From Quercus robur (Eukaryota > Streptophyta > Magnoliopsida > Fagales > Fagaceae): a DNA stretch of 64,000 nt. Both the position numbers and the translations under genes were made by a program. Below are positions 22,775 to 35,273 of the stretch, piece after piece. How positions within the stretch are numbered: the first letter of the stretch is position 1; every line of letters starts with the position of its first letter. The notes under the pieces are model-generated. The model did not search any database and was not told the DNA's origin. It was given only the letters and a program-made list of their open reading frames with translations. Location: assembly GCF_932294415.1 (NCBI RefSeq), contig NC_065536.1, positions 15,621,974-15,685,973 of the forward strand, read 5' to 3'.

Positions 22775-24265
22775 GATTTGTCTGTTAATTTACGCATCCA
22801 TATAAAATAAACAAGGCATTAAATTTGGATGCATGAAAATGATATAAAACCAACTGGGTAGTTGAGAGTTTGAAAATGAGATGAGGAAGTAATAACCGGG
22901 CCATTGTCATCTTGAAGCTCCCTTCAACTAACTTCTACTTTGTAGACACACATGCATGCAAGTGTAGAAGCAAAATGTAAAAGCTTTTTCTTTGACAACA
23001 CTAGTGTGAGTAGGACTGAAAATGAACCCAACTATATAGAAATTGTTTGGGCTTAGCTGGAGAACAAAGTTGTTTATTTGCATTATTTAACAAACGAGTC
23101 AAATTCAATTCCAAATTTAAGTGTTGTTATTAAATGAATAGTGTTCAAATGACATAATAACATGTTCTTGAACAAGTTTGTGAGTATGATATTCAATTTA
23201 AATATGCATAATATTATATGTTTTATGTGTACGTTTGTAGGTTTGCAAACAAATTTATAAGATATCAAATCATTTTTTTAATTTATTAATAATATAAATG
23301 ATTCGCTTTGTAGAAAAAAATTATATACAGATTTTACCAATAAAATGTGTTGAATCTAATTTCTATAATCTCATAAACAAAAACATTCTATCTAATTAAC
23401 TCAAATAACATTATGTCAACTATAATTTAGTTATGATATGGAAAAATAATAAGTTCATTAAGTAACTCATGAACAAACTCGACCTTGTTTGCCAAAAAAA
23501 AATTAAACAAATTTGAATATTCTATATCACTCTCTCAATCTCTCTCCTTTTAACTCATAATTTGGGAGAGTGGATTTATAGGGGAAAAAAAATTTCACTT
23601 CCTTTCCCTTGAACCAAAAATTCTTTCACTTAAAAAAAAAAAAAAAAATTAGATACAATACAAAAAGAGTATAAATGGGATTTGATACAACACAATTTAT
23701 CCATCAAATTCCGTACATATAATTGAGAAGAAATCAATGGACGGAGATGCCATTCAACTCATAAAACATTAATTGCTTCCTTTTTAAACCATTGAAAATG
23801 GTTTAGTAAACTATTCCGACGAAGCCTAATATATATCACAGATTCACAATCAATGACGTTACTTGAGGATAAGATTTTGGGGGTGGGTAAGTGAAAATGA
23901 AACCAAGCTTGTGATCATGCTAATTAAGCTGGTCGAAGTTGCTTGAAGACAATGCTAATCAAAAGTTGCACGTAAAAGAACGATTTTGACGGCAACCCTT
24001 GTACATGTGGCTATATCTTATTATCTTCTGCTCTTGTCAACGTTACATCGACACACAGTTTTTTTGCTGGCAACAATTGAGGTGTCTATGCAATTATTTC
24101 CATGGATATGAAAAAATAAAAGACATTATAATTGCTACTGTTTGTGTTGAGTGTCAAGCGACTCAAACGTCTATGCAATTTCCATTATTGCTATGAATTT
24201 CCATTGTCATTGTCTGAAGAAAGAAAAATGAATTTTTTTTAGAAAAATTTACAATGATTAAGCTT
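20761..24265. other. Gene-free AT-rich intergenic sequence with (TA)n tracts
   Basis: I find no coding exon. (TA)n microsatellites lie near 21841-21862, 22098-22113 and 22738-22768. The longest frames (22439-22621, 23999-24196) lack any family resemblance or supporting splice sites. Confidence 0.5.
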
Positions 24266-24457
24266 CTGTTTGGATACCAATAAAAAATGAAAATTATTTC
24301 ACTATTTAACTTATTTTTGTTACCATTCAAAAGCCCTACTGCACTTTTTAGTACTATTTATAAGTCTATTATACTATTTCAATTAACTTTTACCTTTATT
24401 TACAGTACTTTCAATAATAAATTTTCAGTTTTAGCAAAATAAGCGATATCTAAACAG
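24266..24457. mobile_element. MITE-like element, family A, copy 2
   Basis: 192 bp with inverted ends CTGTTTGGATA (24266) and TATCTAAACAG (ending 24457). The body matches copy 1 at 979-1171, including TGAAAATTATTTCACTATT and CTTTCAATAATAA. Confidence 0.7.
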
Positions 24458-25955
24458 AATTGTTATTGCCGATGCATCAACGTCTATATATATATGCAAT
24501 TTCCATTGCTATGAATTTTTTGATGTCATTGTCCCCAAAAAAAAAAAAAAAAAAAAAAAATTTACAACTACTAATTTTGTCCCATATCCAAAAAAGAGAA
24601 AGAAAAGATTACAACTGCTAATTTTGTCCCACAGCCAAAAAAAAAAAAAAAAAAAAACCTTAAGTAAGGTGGAATTGACTTTAAATTAGTGAAAAAAAAA
24701 TATTTTACTAAAAATGTGGAATTGAACTAAATGATTTATTCATTCCACACTTTAGTGAGTAATGACTTCATCATGAAAAGTTAAAGAACCAAAAATTATC
24801 CAGAATTTCACTTGAAAAGGAAGAGTAAAAGCGAAACTACTAGATTTTTCAGTTATTGAATTAAACGTTGTTAAGTTGCAGGGAAGTTGAATAAAGTTTA
24901 TTTTGAAAATCAAGGTAGTTTTGTGTATAATTAGAAACAATGGGGTTGGTCAATGTAATTTCAGTATAACTTACAAAAGCTCGGTGCAATTTTTTTTTTT
25001 TTTTTTAAAAATCCTTTCCTTCCTCACAACAAAATAAATAAATAAGAGAAAATGAAGAATCAATTCTTAGTGTTAGTGCTATAGATGCTTCTTTCTTCTC
25101 CCAAAAAAAAAAAAATCTTATTGATATAGTGAGATATGTTCATTAAGAAGTAGGAAAAGTCAAAAGGGAATCTTTTTTTTTTTTTTTTTTTCCCTAACCA
25201 TCATAGGTACTACTTCCATAGATCCTCAATTTTGGAGATGACAAGATTTGGTTCTAATAAGTTTTCTAATCCAATACCAACTCTTTTTCTTTTTCTTTTC
25301 TTTTTTTTGGGTCAAAACAACTTGCACTTAGTCTAAGTCTAAATCTTTATTTTAAATATATAAAAATTAAAAAAAAAAACTCTAAATTTTTGTTACTATA
25401 TAAAAGAACTCTATTGTAAAATCCCTAAAATCATATCATTTATTTAAATTGAGTGCATTGGATTTGCCAGATCATCAACATTCAAAAAAAAAAAAAAAAA
25501 AAAATTAACTACCAAGACTGGTAGCAAACTTGGCATTTCTTAGAGTTTCCAATATTCAAATCCTCCCTTCCTAACTGTTTAACTATCCAAAAAATAAATA
25601 AAAAGATTGACTAATAGCCTACTACATTTTGGTATATATTTAAATTATTGTTGATGTGGTATCTAAATTTCAATCTACTCCTTTCTTTTAGGAATGTGGA
25701 ATTACTTTAAGCACTTTAGAGGATCCTCATTGATCTCTCTAAATCAAAGACAAAATTTTTAGTTAAAGACAACAACACATTTAATTTCTATTAAATATTC
25801 AACAAATCTATTGAGCCAAACCAATAGACATCTGTGATGAATTCCCCCCAAACTTTTTTTTACTAGACAAGCATTTAGGAATTTTTCTTGTAATTATCTT
25901 GCACATGCATGACAGAGAATTGGTATTACCTAAAACTCGAAGGCTATTAAAAAAT

Positions 25956-26112
25956 GAGAAGTTCTATGTTCACAACAAATTATAGGTGGCAAATTGTTAT
26001 TCATTCTAATTTGAATTTACAATTTAAATTATTTTTTTGTCCACTTGTAATAGCCAATAACAACCTGCCACTTAAAATTTGTTGTGAAAATTTTGTAAAC
26101 ATAACATTTTTC
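25956..26112. mobile_element. MITE, family B, copy 2
   Basis: Imperfect inverted repeats of about 45 bp. The left end reads GTTCACAACAAATTATAGGT then GGCAAATTGTTATT. The right end, reverse-complemented, reads CACAACAAATTTTAAGTGGC then AGGTTGTTATT. A core of about 55 bp separates them. Confidence 0.75.
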
Positions 26113-27284
26113 TATAAAAAAAATTGCCCAAGATCAAGAAAATAAGGAAAATCCACCAAACTAACCGTTGAGGAAGACCAAACTTATAAAGAAACTTCAC
26201 CAACCCAATCAGCAAAGTCTTACCCGTGTAATCAGCAAAATAAGAACAAAAGGAAGGAAATGGCTCCAGAAATAAATATAGATTAAAAATTTGTTGAAAT
26301 TTGTCTCCCAAGAATGTGTATATATAGAGAGAGCATAGACCTCTGTGAAAGAGATTTGTATTGCAAAATAAAAGAAAAATATGAAATAGTGGATTGTAGG
26401 CCTTAGAACCGCACCACTGAAAATTCAATTTTTTTTCTTTTTATTTTCTTGCAAATTCATTTTTCACAAAATTGGAATAAAACAAGGAAGAAGATAGAAT
26501 TTTTTTTTCTTTTTAAGAAAAAGAAGAAAAGAGAGTTAATTACCCTTGTTTGGCCTATGATTTTGGCCGAGTTTATTTGCTCATATGTGATTACAAAAGT
26601 TATATATACATTACCAAAATGAAATTTTATTCTAGAAACCATTAGTGAAGTACGTAAATGATGATTAGACATCCAAATCGAATACATACATTTGTTGCAG
26701 GACTTTTTTTTTTTTTTTTTTTTTGGGTTTAAAGGAAATATAAATAGAACTAGGCAGCCAAAATGGCTAAGTTTTTTTTTTTTTTTTTTTTTTAGAATGA
26801 CCAAGTTGGTGGCAACATGCCTACAAAAGCTTTCTCCATTTTTGTCTGCACTCACTAAGGCAGCAATCTCATCAGATTGGACATAATTTTTTATTAAAAG
26901 CATATCGACCAACTCTCTATATATAATAATACCAACTAATGCCTTTGGTGCATGGGACTGGACCACACAAGGACTCATTCGATTTTCTTGTTTCACACTC
27001 CCAATTTCAATTGACAGGATATTATATTACTATAGTTATACCCAACTAAAGATGCCACCTTCGACCGTTAGGGGCGGCGTCATTTGAGATGGCCAAATTT
27101 TTTTTTTTTTATATATAATATTTTAATTTTAATCAAAATTTTTTTTTTGATTGACTTTTGACCTCTTAAAATAAAATTTTGAACACCTTGACTCTAAATT
27201 TTTTTTTTAAGCTCAATTGATATAAGTTTGAATATGATCCTCTTAATAATCTATTCTTGCAAATAAAGTTATAATTAATTTGAT

Positions 27285-27460
27285 AAATGCTATGTCCACA
27301 ACATTTTTACAATACTTTTATAAGAAATCTTAAGTGGCAGGTTTAGACTAGCTGTTATTATTGAGTAAAAAAGTAATTTCAATGGTAGTTTCAAGTTAGA
27401 ATCTGTAACAATTTGTCATCTAAAATTTATTGTGAAAATGTTGTAAATAAAACACTTCTC
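27285..27460. mobile_element. MITE, family B, copy 3
   Basis: It begins AAATGCTATGTCCACAACAT. The reverse complement of its end reads AAGTGTTTTATTTACAACAT then TTTCACAATAAA. Same family as 16853-17070 and 25956-26112 by termini and by the internal AAGTGGCAGG word. Confidence 0.7.
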
Positions 27461-28199
27461 AATTAATTTATACTCTTGACCAAATATGTTAGTGGAGTGT
27501 CTGAATTTGAATGTGCTTTTAATTTGTTATTTCTTGAGTGGAGACTGGGGCATGGGTAGCAAATGTTAACACTAAAAGGCAATTAAACAATTAGATAGAT
27601 GGTGATTCTTAAAATAAAATAAAAATAAAAAAGACTAGGGGCTTGGGATAGGGGAGTGATTGAGTAAAGACAAAAGCAAATGTTAACATAATAAAAAAAA
27701 AAATTCTTAATACAATTACAACGACCAATAGTTATCAAAGTGAAGTTGAATTGTTAAATAAAATTATGATAAAAGAGTATAGACATAAACTAATAAATAA
27801 AAATATTCTAGGTAGTAATAATTAAAATTCACTTAAAAACAATAATTAATATGTTTATTGTATTTAGAAACAACAGATGATTTCCAAGATTTAATTTTCG
27901 TAGAAACATTTATTATGTTCATTGCATTGAGAAACAATATGCCTAATAAACTTAATAGTTTATTTTTTATTTTCTTACTTTTTTTTTTTTTTTGACAACA
28001 AAGATAGGAATTTTATTAAATCAACTAAATATTACAAGTAAGACCAGGCCAACGTAAACAGAGATTAACATATTGGCTTGGCATGGGTATGCATGTGATG
28101 GCCTTTGACCAAACTTACGAAACTATGCATACAACGAAACAACCACTACCACTGGTGTACGAAACCACTCCCACTGGTGTACAGATTCTATTCATTGGC

Positions 28200-29693
28200 A
28201 TAGCCTTTGGTAGTCTTGTAGTAGTGTCATTGCCCCTCTAAGAGTGTCGCAGGGGTGGGCTTGTTTTCTGTCAAAGATGTACTTGTTTCGTGCATTCCAA
28301 TTTCCAAATGGCCCATGAGACTACAGCCCACACTTCCATTTTGTTCTTCGTCAACACTGGCGCCATTTCTTGCACCAGACCGTAGAAGTCCTTTGCATAT
28401 GAGCTTCTTTTCTGCAACTTCCCTTCCACCATCGCTCATACATTTCTAGCCATGAGGCATCCCTAAAAGTGTGAGCCACCGTCTCATCGTGTTGCTGACA
28501 GATTGCACATGCCGGGTCCAGTGGGGTCTTCCTTCGCCATAGATTCAATCAGGTTGGGAGTATGTTAGAGCACGCCCGCCAGATAAATGTTTTGACTTTG
28601 GGAGGTACCTATAGCTGCCAAATACGATTCCACAACCTTTTATCCCTCTGTGCCGAAGAGTGCTCCACCTGATCAGCTTGTCTCATACGAATCGCTACTC
28701 GATAGGCCGATTTTACTGAGAATACGCCCTTTTTATTTTCCTTCCACATTAGCTTATCTCGGTCAGGTGTTGTACCCAGATTAGATAGTTGAATCTCTGC
28801 CACCATGTTAGGCATGAATGTATGGAGAAGTAGCTGTTGATGCCACTGCCTTGTATCTAAACTGAACATATCACACACCCTCATGTTTTTCTCTGCCTTG
28901 GGTCTGAATTGTGGGGGGATGTGAGAGCCAACAGTGGTCATCAACCTTGATGCTCTTCCCATCTCCCACCTTCCACACCGTGGCAGCCCGTATCAGTTCT
29001 CTAGCCTCAAGCAGACTTCTCCACACAAATGAGGGGTTGTACCCCAATTCGGCCTCCATGAATGAATAATTAGGGAAATAGCGCACTTTATATACCCTAA
29101 AAAATAGAGAGTGGCTTCCATGGATCATCCGCTTTGCTTGTTTTGCTAGCATGGCAAGGTTGAATGCATGAATGTCTCCAAATCCCATTCCCCCTCTATC
29201 ATTTGGATTGCACAGTTTACTACATTTAATCCAATGGATTTTCTTCTCATTTCGTGTTTGGCCCCACCAATATTTTGCTAATGCTGAATTTACATCATCA
29301 CAAATTTTGTTTGGGATTTTGAACATGCTCTTGGAATAAATTGGGATTGCTTGTGCCACCATCTTGATTAGTACCTCTCTCCCCGCCTTTGACATATTTT
29401 TTTCTTTCCATCTCATTACTCTTTTTGTGGCCCGCTCCTGTACCTCCCTAAAAGTGCTCACTTTGGATTTACCCCCCCCCCCCCATTGGTAATCCAAGGT
29501 ACCTCTCACAATTGGTCATGATCTGTGCTCCTAACATGTCTCAAATTTCTGCTTTCACCTGAGGCCTTGTGTTTGGGCTAAAGAAGAGAGTGGTTTTTTG
29601 TCTATTGATGGCTTGACCCAATGCTTTCTCGTATGACTCCAATATATGAAGTAGGTTTCGGCATTCAGCAATTGTTGCCTCACAAAATAGTAA
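28200..29693 (-). pseudogene. LINE ORF2, 3' part: RT end and zf-RVT domain
   Basis: It begins just after the active-site motif (SLLFCEATIAECRNLL). It continues through the maturase-like part (KAGREVLIKMVAQAIPIYS; ALAKYWWGQ; GGMGFGDIHAFNLAMLAKQA) into the zf-RVT segment (FSVKSAYR; KVKTFIWRAC; CAICQQHDETVAHTF). The open pieces 29509-28871, 28962-28609 and 28548-28351 are joined by frameshifts, and stops lie between. No RNase H domain is visible before the A tail. Confidence 0.85.
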
Positions 29694-30505
29694 GCTGTTG
29701 TTCGAGGGCCTTTTTCGGTTGTCCAGCCATGTGTGGTCCGTTAGAGGGATGACCTTACTAAGCCTGGGTTCTTTTTGGGGAGTTGCCTCCGGAACTCAAC
29801 ATTGGACCACGTGGTCCAATGGCTACCAGTGTATTTTTAAGCCTACAAAACTATCAAAGTCAAAATCTAAGAATCATAATAATGGTCGAATAAATATATA
29901 ATATGTGTTTGATATAATAGCTTTGATTAGTAGTTGTAATAACAGTTGAAATAAGGCGGTATTTATTTAGAGGTAAAGTAATCATGTACTCAATGATGTA
30001 AATTAAAAATATGGAAGCAAACGTCACTTATCTTTGTATGGTTTATAACTCTAGCTGTGTAGCATTAGTGAGCTGATAGGATTCCAGCAGAATGCCAACG
30101 GTAGAGGCTAGTTAAGCTTGCCCCTCTTATCATGCATTTAAATGAGTTTAAGCCTTGGTTAATAGTTGTAATAGTAGTTGGAATAAAGTAATATGTATTT
30201 AAATGTGAAGTAATCATGTATTCAATGATGTAAATTTAAAAATATGGAAACAAAGTCACTTATCTTTGTATAATTTGTAGCCCCAACTGTATAGCGTCAG
30301 TGAGCTGATAGGATTCCACAGAATGACTCCAACGGTAGAGAGACAGTTTGCTATGATAACTTCTAAATTGAAGGGGAAAAATGGGTGCAACTGGAGGGAG
30401 AGAAAGTATGCCCAGCTGTGTGTAGAGGTTGATTAAGCTTGCTCCTCTTATCATGCACTTAAATGAGTTTCCCCTTTGACAATGCTCTTTTGGTTGTTGT
30501 GAAGT

Positions 30506-30513
30506 TATAAATA
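30506..30513 (+). promoter_or_regulatory. Possible LTR TATA box
   Basis: TATAAATA sits between the U3-like duplicated region and the 37-bp repeat array of the nested LTR, about 810 bp from its left end. This is the best TATA match in the plus orientation. A minus-strand TATAAAT near 32800 is an alternative. Confidence 0.4.
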
Positions 30514-30517
30514 GTGT

Positions 30518-30705
30518 TGCCTTCCATGAGAAGGGCTTTTGTAAGATGTAATTTGTGCATTCTAAGGGAAGGGTTTTTGTAAGAAGTAGTTGTGCCTTCT
30601 AAGATAAGGGTTTTGATATAAGATCTTGGTGCCTTCTAGGAGAAGGGTTTTAGTAATAGAAGTTCATGCCTTCCATGAGAAGGGATTTTAGTATGAGTGT
30701 TTGAT
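30518..30705. repeat. Five 37-bp tandem units in the nested LTR
   Basis: Units start at TGCC/TGCA at 30518, 30555, 30593, 30630 and 30667, so spacing is 37, 38, 37 and 37 bp. Consensus words are TGCCTTCTAAGAGAAGGG and TTTTGTAAGAAG. Confidence 0.85.
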
Positions 30706-33200
30706 ATCTATTGAGAAGTGTGGAGATGGTAAAAGATATAGATATTTTGTGGGATATAGTATTTGTGATATGTATGATATATGGAAGTATGAGAGACATG
30801 GAGGTTAAAAATAGTAAAAATATTAGACTATAACTGTTGAAAAAGTCGTCAAGATTGTTTCCCAAGAAGAAAGATTTTGTAAGAGAAAAATATGGAGATG
30901 TGTTTAGGTATTTAGAGATAGGAGCAGTATGATAGATGTATTTTTTGAACATGGAGAGTGAGAAAATGAGTATAAAAGGGGTAATAGTGCTGTAGTGTGT
31001 TTAACAATGTTGCTGGGATACATTGCTGGGATCTTTTGCTGGAGGAGTAGTAGAGATTGCTTTCCAAAAGGAAAGATTTTGTAAGAAAAGAGTATAGAGA
31101 TGTGTTTATGGGCAGCAAAACAGTAGAATTTCAAAGTGAGAGAGTATAAGAGTAGAGCTTAGAAAAGTTGTGGTCTGTTATATGTAATGATGTCGTAAAT
31201 GTGTATGAGATTGTATAGGAGAAGTGAAGAAAGAGATGTTTAGAGATATGGGCAGCAAGATATATGTATTTTCAAAATATGGAGAGTGAGATAATGAGTA
31301 TAAGAGAGTAATAGTGATGTAGTGTGTTTAACAAAGTCGCTGGGATTTTCTACCGGAGGATGTATGAGGGCTTATGAAGGGCATTTATGGGTTAAAGGCT
31401 GGAGAGTTTAGTTTCTAATTTGGGAACTAAAAAACTTAGAAGCTTAGAACTTAATTAAGAGCTTTTCAAGATTATTAGAGGGGGAGAGAAGTTTACGAGG
31501 GAGTTCTTCTTCTACATTCATGTCCCCCCTTTTAGGTGTTAATGAAGGGTCCTCTTTGTAGCTGAGTTTAAGGGGGTATTTTAGCAAAGAATATCAGCCA
31601 AAATCTGTCCTAACTAGCAATGAATCTTTAGAGAATCCATATTAAGATTTGGCTGAAAATGGTATGTTTAGCTTTAAGGTATTCTTACTATTTTGGGTAA
31701 AAGTTGCTGGGGAAAGAGAAAGGTAATTTTTTTAGTTGGTTTTGGTTTTAGCTAAATGTGGAAAAATCAGTAATGCTCAGGCTGCTGGGTCAGCTGTTAA
31801 ATCTGTTCTGAAAAAGCTATCCCAACGGTCAAGAAAAGCTGTGACCGCTATCATGAGATAGCTATCACAGCTGTTATAAGACAGCTGTTGCTTTGGGCAG
31901 AAGTAGATGAGATCAGTTGGGTGATTTCAGATTGTTGGAGAGGACATTCAACATTTATTTTATGGATTTTGCTGAAAATTGTAAGATCTCTTTCTAGGGT
32001 ATCTTGCTATTTTGGGTATAGCAGCTGATTTCTGGGATTTCAGCATTAAATGCCTGATGATATCACTCATAGCCAGGTGTCAAGTGCTGAATACACTGAT
32101 GGGGTTCAGCTGAAAATGTTTCATTTTTTGGGTGTTTGTGTTTTTGGTCCAAGGTTCCATTACAACACGTTTTTAGTAAGTAATAGAAGAATTGGTTGAA
32201 AGTTAATGAAGTTTTAGAGATTTAGTCAAGGCCCCATTGTATTGTGACATAATCTTAGTGAGCAAGAAGAGTATTTAATACTACGCTTTGGCAGTTGGTA
32301 GATAAAATATATGGTCTGATTGTGACAGACAGCAGCTGGGTATTAGAGATATCATGAATATTTTGTATATAGTTAGAGATTAAAGATAGCCAATCAGATT
32401 AGGCCATGTATTTGAGTTGGATTTTAGCTAAAAGTAATAATGTAGTTTATGTAGAATAATATAATGAAGTTTCTAAATTTATATAGCAACAATTGGGGAT
32501 TGAATGAACAGTTATTTTCTTAACAATTAGATGGTTGGAGATATTGAGTATTTGTCACATAATGAATATTAAGTTTTAGGAAAAGAGCAATAGGGAATTT
32601 TATCATCTAAAGTATTATATGATAAGAGATGCTTACCATATATTACCCGCTACACACAGACTCGTCAGAGTTCAGGGAGTTGGAGAAAACACGCCAAGCA
32701 ACATGTCTTTTTTATCAACATTAAATTGCTAGAGTTTTATTGAACATACCTCTTGGCCCTCCAAACTATGACTCCCAAAATTTCCCCAAAGAGATTTATA
32801 AGCTTGGATCATATGCTGAAGATGAGATGATGCACCTTGGGTTTTGTTGTCATTTTGTGTAAATATGGGCTCTTATTGAGGAAGCCGCTTGCCATGAGTA
32901 TAAGAGAGGTATTATGGGTCATGAGCTTTGATTCATTACTTAAGTCCGATCCATATGTTGATGTTGATGATATCATGGTTTATGATACCAATTGATGAAA
33001 AAGAAATGTGGACCATGAATCCACCTCTTAAAGTAAGGATCTCATGGCCCATGTGAGCCCAATCCATGTAGTTGAATGAAATATGAGCTTATTTTGGACT
33101 TTAAAGAGATTTACCCAAAAAATCAATAATATGTTGATGTGGCATGGGTTGCCAACGATATAATGCCATGTGGGCTAAAAAAAGAGTCTTCAACAGCTGT

Positions 33201-35273
33201 CATCTACAAATAGTATGTGTGAGAGCTTGACCCTGCTATTGCAAGACATCACTCCTTTCAAAAGTTGGTTATCCATAACTCTACGGATGAGAGAGGAAAG
33301 ACCCTCGGCACATAGTAGGAATAGGTATGGAGACAAAGGGTTCCCTTACTTGATGCCATGGGACAGTGTGATGAGACCTCTAACTTCTCCATTGATTAGA
33401 GTTGAATAGGATGCAGTACGCATAGTTTCCATGGCTAGATTGACCCATTGCTCTGGTAGGCCAATTTTTAGCATTATCCTTTGGAGGAACTCCCACTCCA
33501 CCCTTCATATTCTTTACTGATGTCAAGTTTTACCACCATATGACCCTTTCTTCCATTTCTCCTATTTCTCATATGATGGATCATCTCAAAAGCCACTGTA
33601 GTATTATTTGTTATAATTCTACCAAGCACAAAAGCACTTTGTGAGTTAGAAATGATATTGGGTAAAATGGGCTTTATCCGGTTGGCAAAAACCTTAGAAA
33701 TAATTCGTGATACAACATTTCCCAGGCCAATTGGTCTGAAGTCTGTGATATATTCTAGGTCCTTTTTTTTTGGGATAAGAACAATATGTGTGTAATTCAT
33801 TTTTCTTAGATATCTTCCAGAGTACAAAACATATAATACAGCAGCAGTAACATCATGTCCAACAATATGCTAGAATTTTTGAAATAAGAAAGGCGACATA
33901 CCATCAGGTCCTAGTGATTTCAATGGGTGCATTTGGAAAAGGGCAGTTTTCACCTCTTCCTCCGTATAAGGGTGGGTTAATGAGTGTGCCATGCCCTCCA
34001 TCACCATCCGATCCACAGAATCTATTACGTCTTCCATATCTAGTGAAGTGGAAGATGTGAATAGTTGTTTGTAAAACTCTTCTTTTATGCTGGCAATTTT
34101 ATCCTCATCGATGTGTCACTCTCCTTCCCCATCGCACAATCCCACAATGTTGTTCTTCCTTCTTCACTGACTCGCCCTTTGGTAGAAGAATTTTGTATTT
34201 TTATCCCCTGCCGATAGTCATATGGATCTTGACCTTTGTCTTCAGTATACCTTCTCATGGTGCAAGAGCTCATTTATCTCCTTCTTCACCCCATGTATCC
34301 TTTCCACATTCTGCCCATAGCCTTCTTCGATCAGTATGGTAAGCTCTCCTTGTTTTTCTTCAAGGTGAGTTCTAGTATTCCCAAAGGTGGTACGACTCCA
34401 AGTTATGAGGTCCATTATGCATTTTTTTATTTTCTCAAGTAGGCAATACATAAGGCTACCATAAGGTTGTGTCTGGTTCCATGACTTCTGGATTATCCTT
34501 TCACAATTGGTGTGAGCCACCCATGTCTCTTCAAAGCGCTAGATTTTGTTCCGTCTTCTCCAAGATTGAGTTGGTGGTGCCATGTCCAACATAATAGGAT
34601 CGTGATCCGAATAGAATACTGAAAGGTGACTCACTTTTGCTCTAGGGAATATCTCACGCCATTCAGTTGTTACAACTGCCCTATCTAACCTTTCTTCAAC
34701 AAAAGCTACCCTATGTCGACCATTCCTCCATGTAAAACGATACCCACTAAAGCCCATATCAACCAAGCCACAATGGAGGAAAGTGTGACGGAACTCAACC
34801 ATTGGAGCCATCAGTTTCATATTGCCACCGTTTTTTTCATCTGAGGTCAACAATTCATTGAAATCACCTAAACATACCTAAGGGAGAGAAGCTCGGGCAT
34901 GTAGGTGTCTCATGAGTCTCCAAGTGTCAGTTTTGCTTTCTTCCTCTAGGTGGCCGTATATACTTGTTAGTCTCTATATAGGTGAAGTCTGTGTGTGTAC
35001 CGTCACATCAATATGGTTTGGTGAGTATGTTTATGTGTTCACAGTCACCCCTTCCCTCCAAAGTAGTGCCAATCCACCCCTACGTCTGTTGCATGAAACA
35101 GCCAACATACCATAAAAACCCAATTCCATCTTAATCGGTTTCATCTCTTTGTCAGTCAATTTTGTTTCCATGAGGAACAAAATTGTGGGAGCTTTTTCCC
35201 TCACCAGTTCAAAGAGGACTTCAACTACACAACGGTTCCCAAACCCTCGATAGTTCCAACTTAAGACGATCAT
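33201..35273 (-). pseudogene. LINE ORF2, 5' part: EEP endonuclease and reverse transcriptase
   Basis: ORF2 starts at ATG 35273 with MIVLSWNYRGFGN, the usual plant LINE endonuclease start. Endonuclease motifs follow: METKL, GDFNELL, the RLDRAVV region, and SDHDPIML (to about 34560). The reverse transcriptase shows GPDGMSPFLFQ, the YITDFRPIGLGNVVSRIISK block, SQSAFVLGR, MVVKLDISK, and GNPLSPYLFLLCAEGLSSLI with a stop just before it. It then runs to the FVDDS active-site words, where the solo LTR cuts in. Several stops and shifts (for example near 35030, 34890, 34140 and 33480) make it non-functional. Confidence 0.88.

Larger units (their letters stand above)
24458..27959. other. Gene-free intergenic sequence with long A/T runs and MITEs
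   Basis: Many homopolymer A and T runs of 15-22 bases (near 24535, 24640, 25165, 25485, 26705, 26773). The minus frames at 26072-26428 and 26457-26996 exist because of these runs. Two family-B MITEs are listed separately. Nothing else is recognisable. Confidence 0.5.
29694..33200. mobile_element. Nested solo LTR, 3.5 kb, with 5-bp TSD
   Basis: The element 29699-33195 starts TGTTCGAGGGCC and ends AGTCTTCAACA (TG...CA). It is flanked by the direct repeat GCTGT (29694-29698 and 33196-33200). Removing it with one GCTGT restores a continuous LINE frame. No gag, pol or second LTR copy lies inside, so I read it as a very large solo LTR. In plus orientation it has a 20-bp palindrome with a G-box (29801-29820), a diverged 233-bp duplication (about 29925-30470), TATAAATA at 30506-30513, five 37-bp units right after it, and three diverged blocks at 30870-31360. 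Orientation is not proven. Confidence 0.85.

Noticed and set aside
26457..26996. Minus-strand 179-aa frame with poly-Lys runs
   Set aside because: It is made by long A/T homopolymers, has no family resemblance and no splice or start context.
32640..32700. CTGACGAG word at about 32660 (minus) as a hammerhead ribozyme core, which would suggest a retrozyme
   Set aside because: The second core strand (GAAA with pairing stems) is not found at the needed distance, and the element size does not fit a retrozyme.
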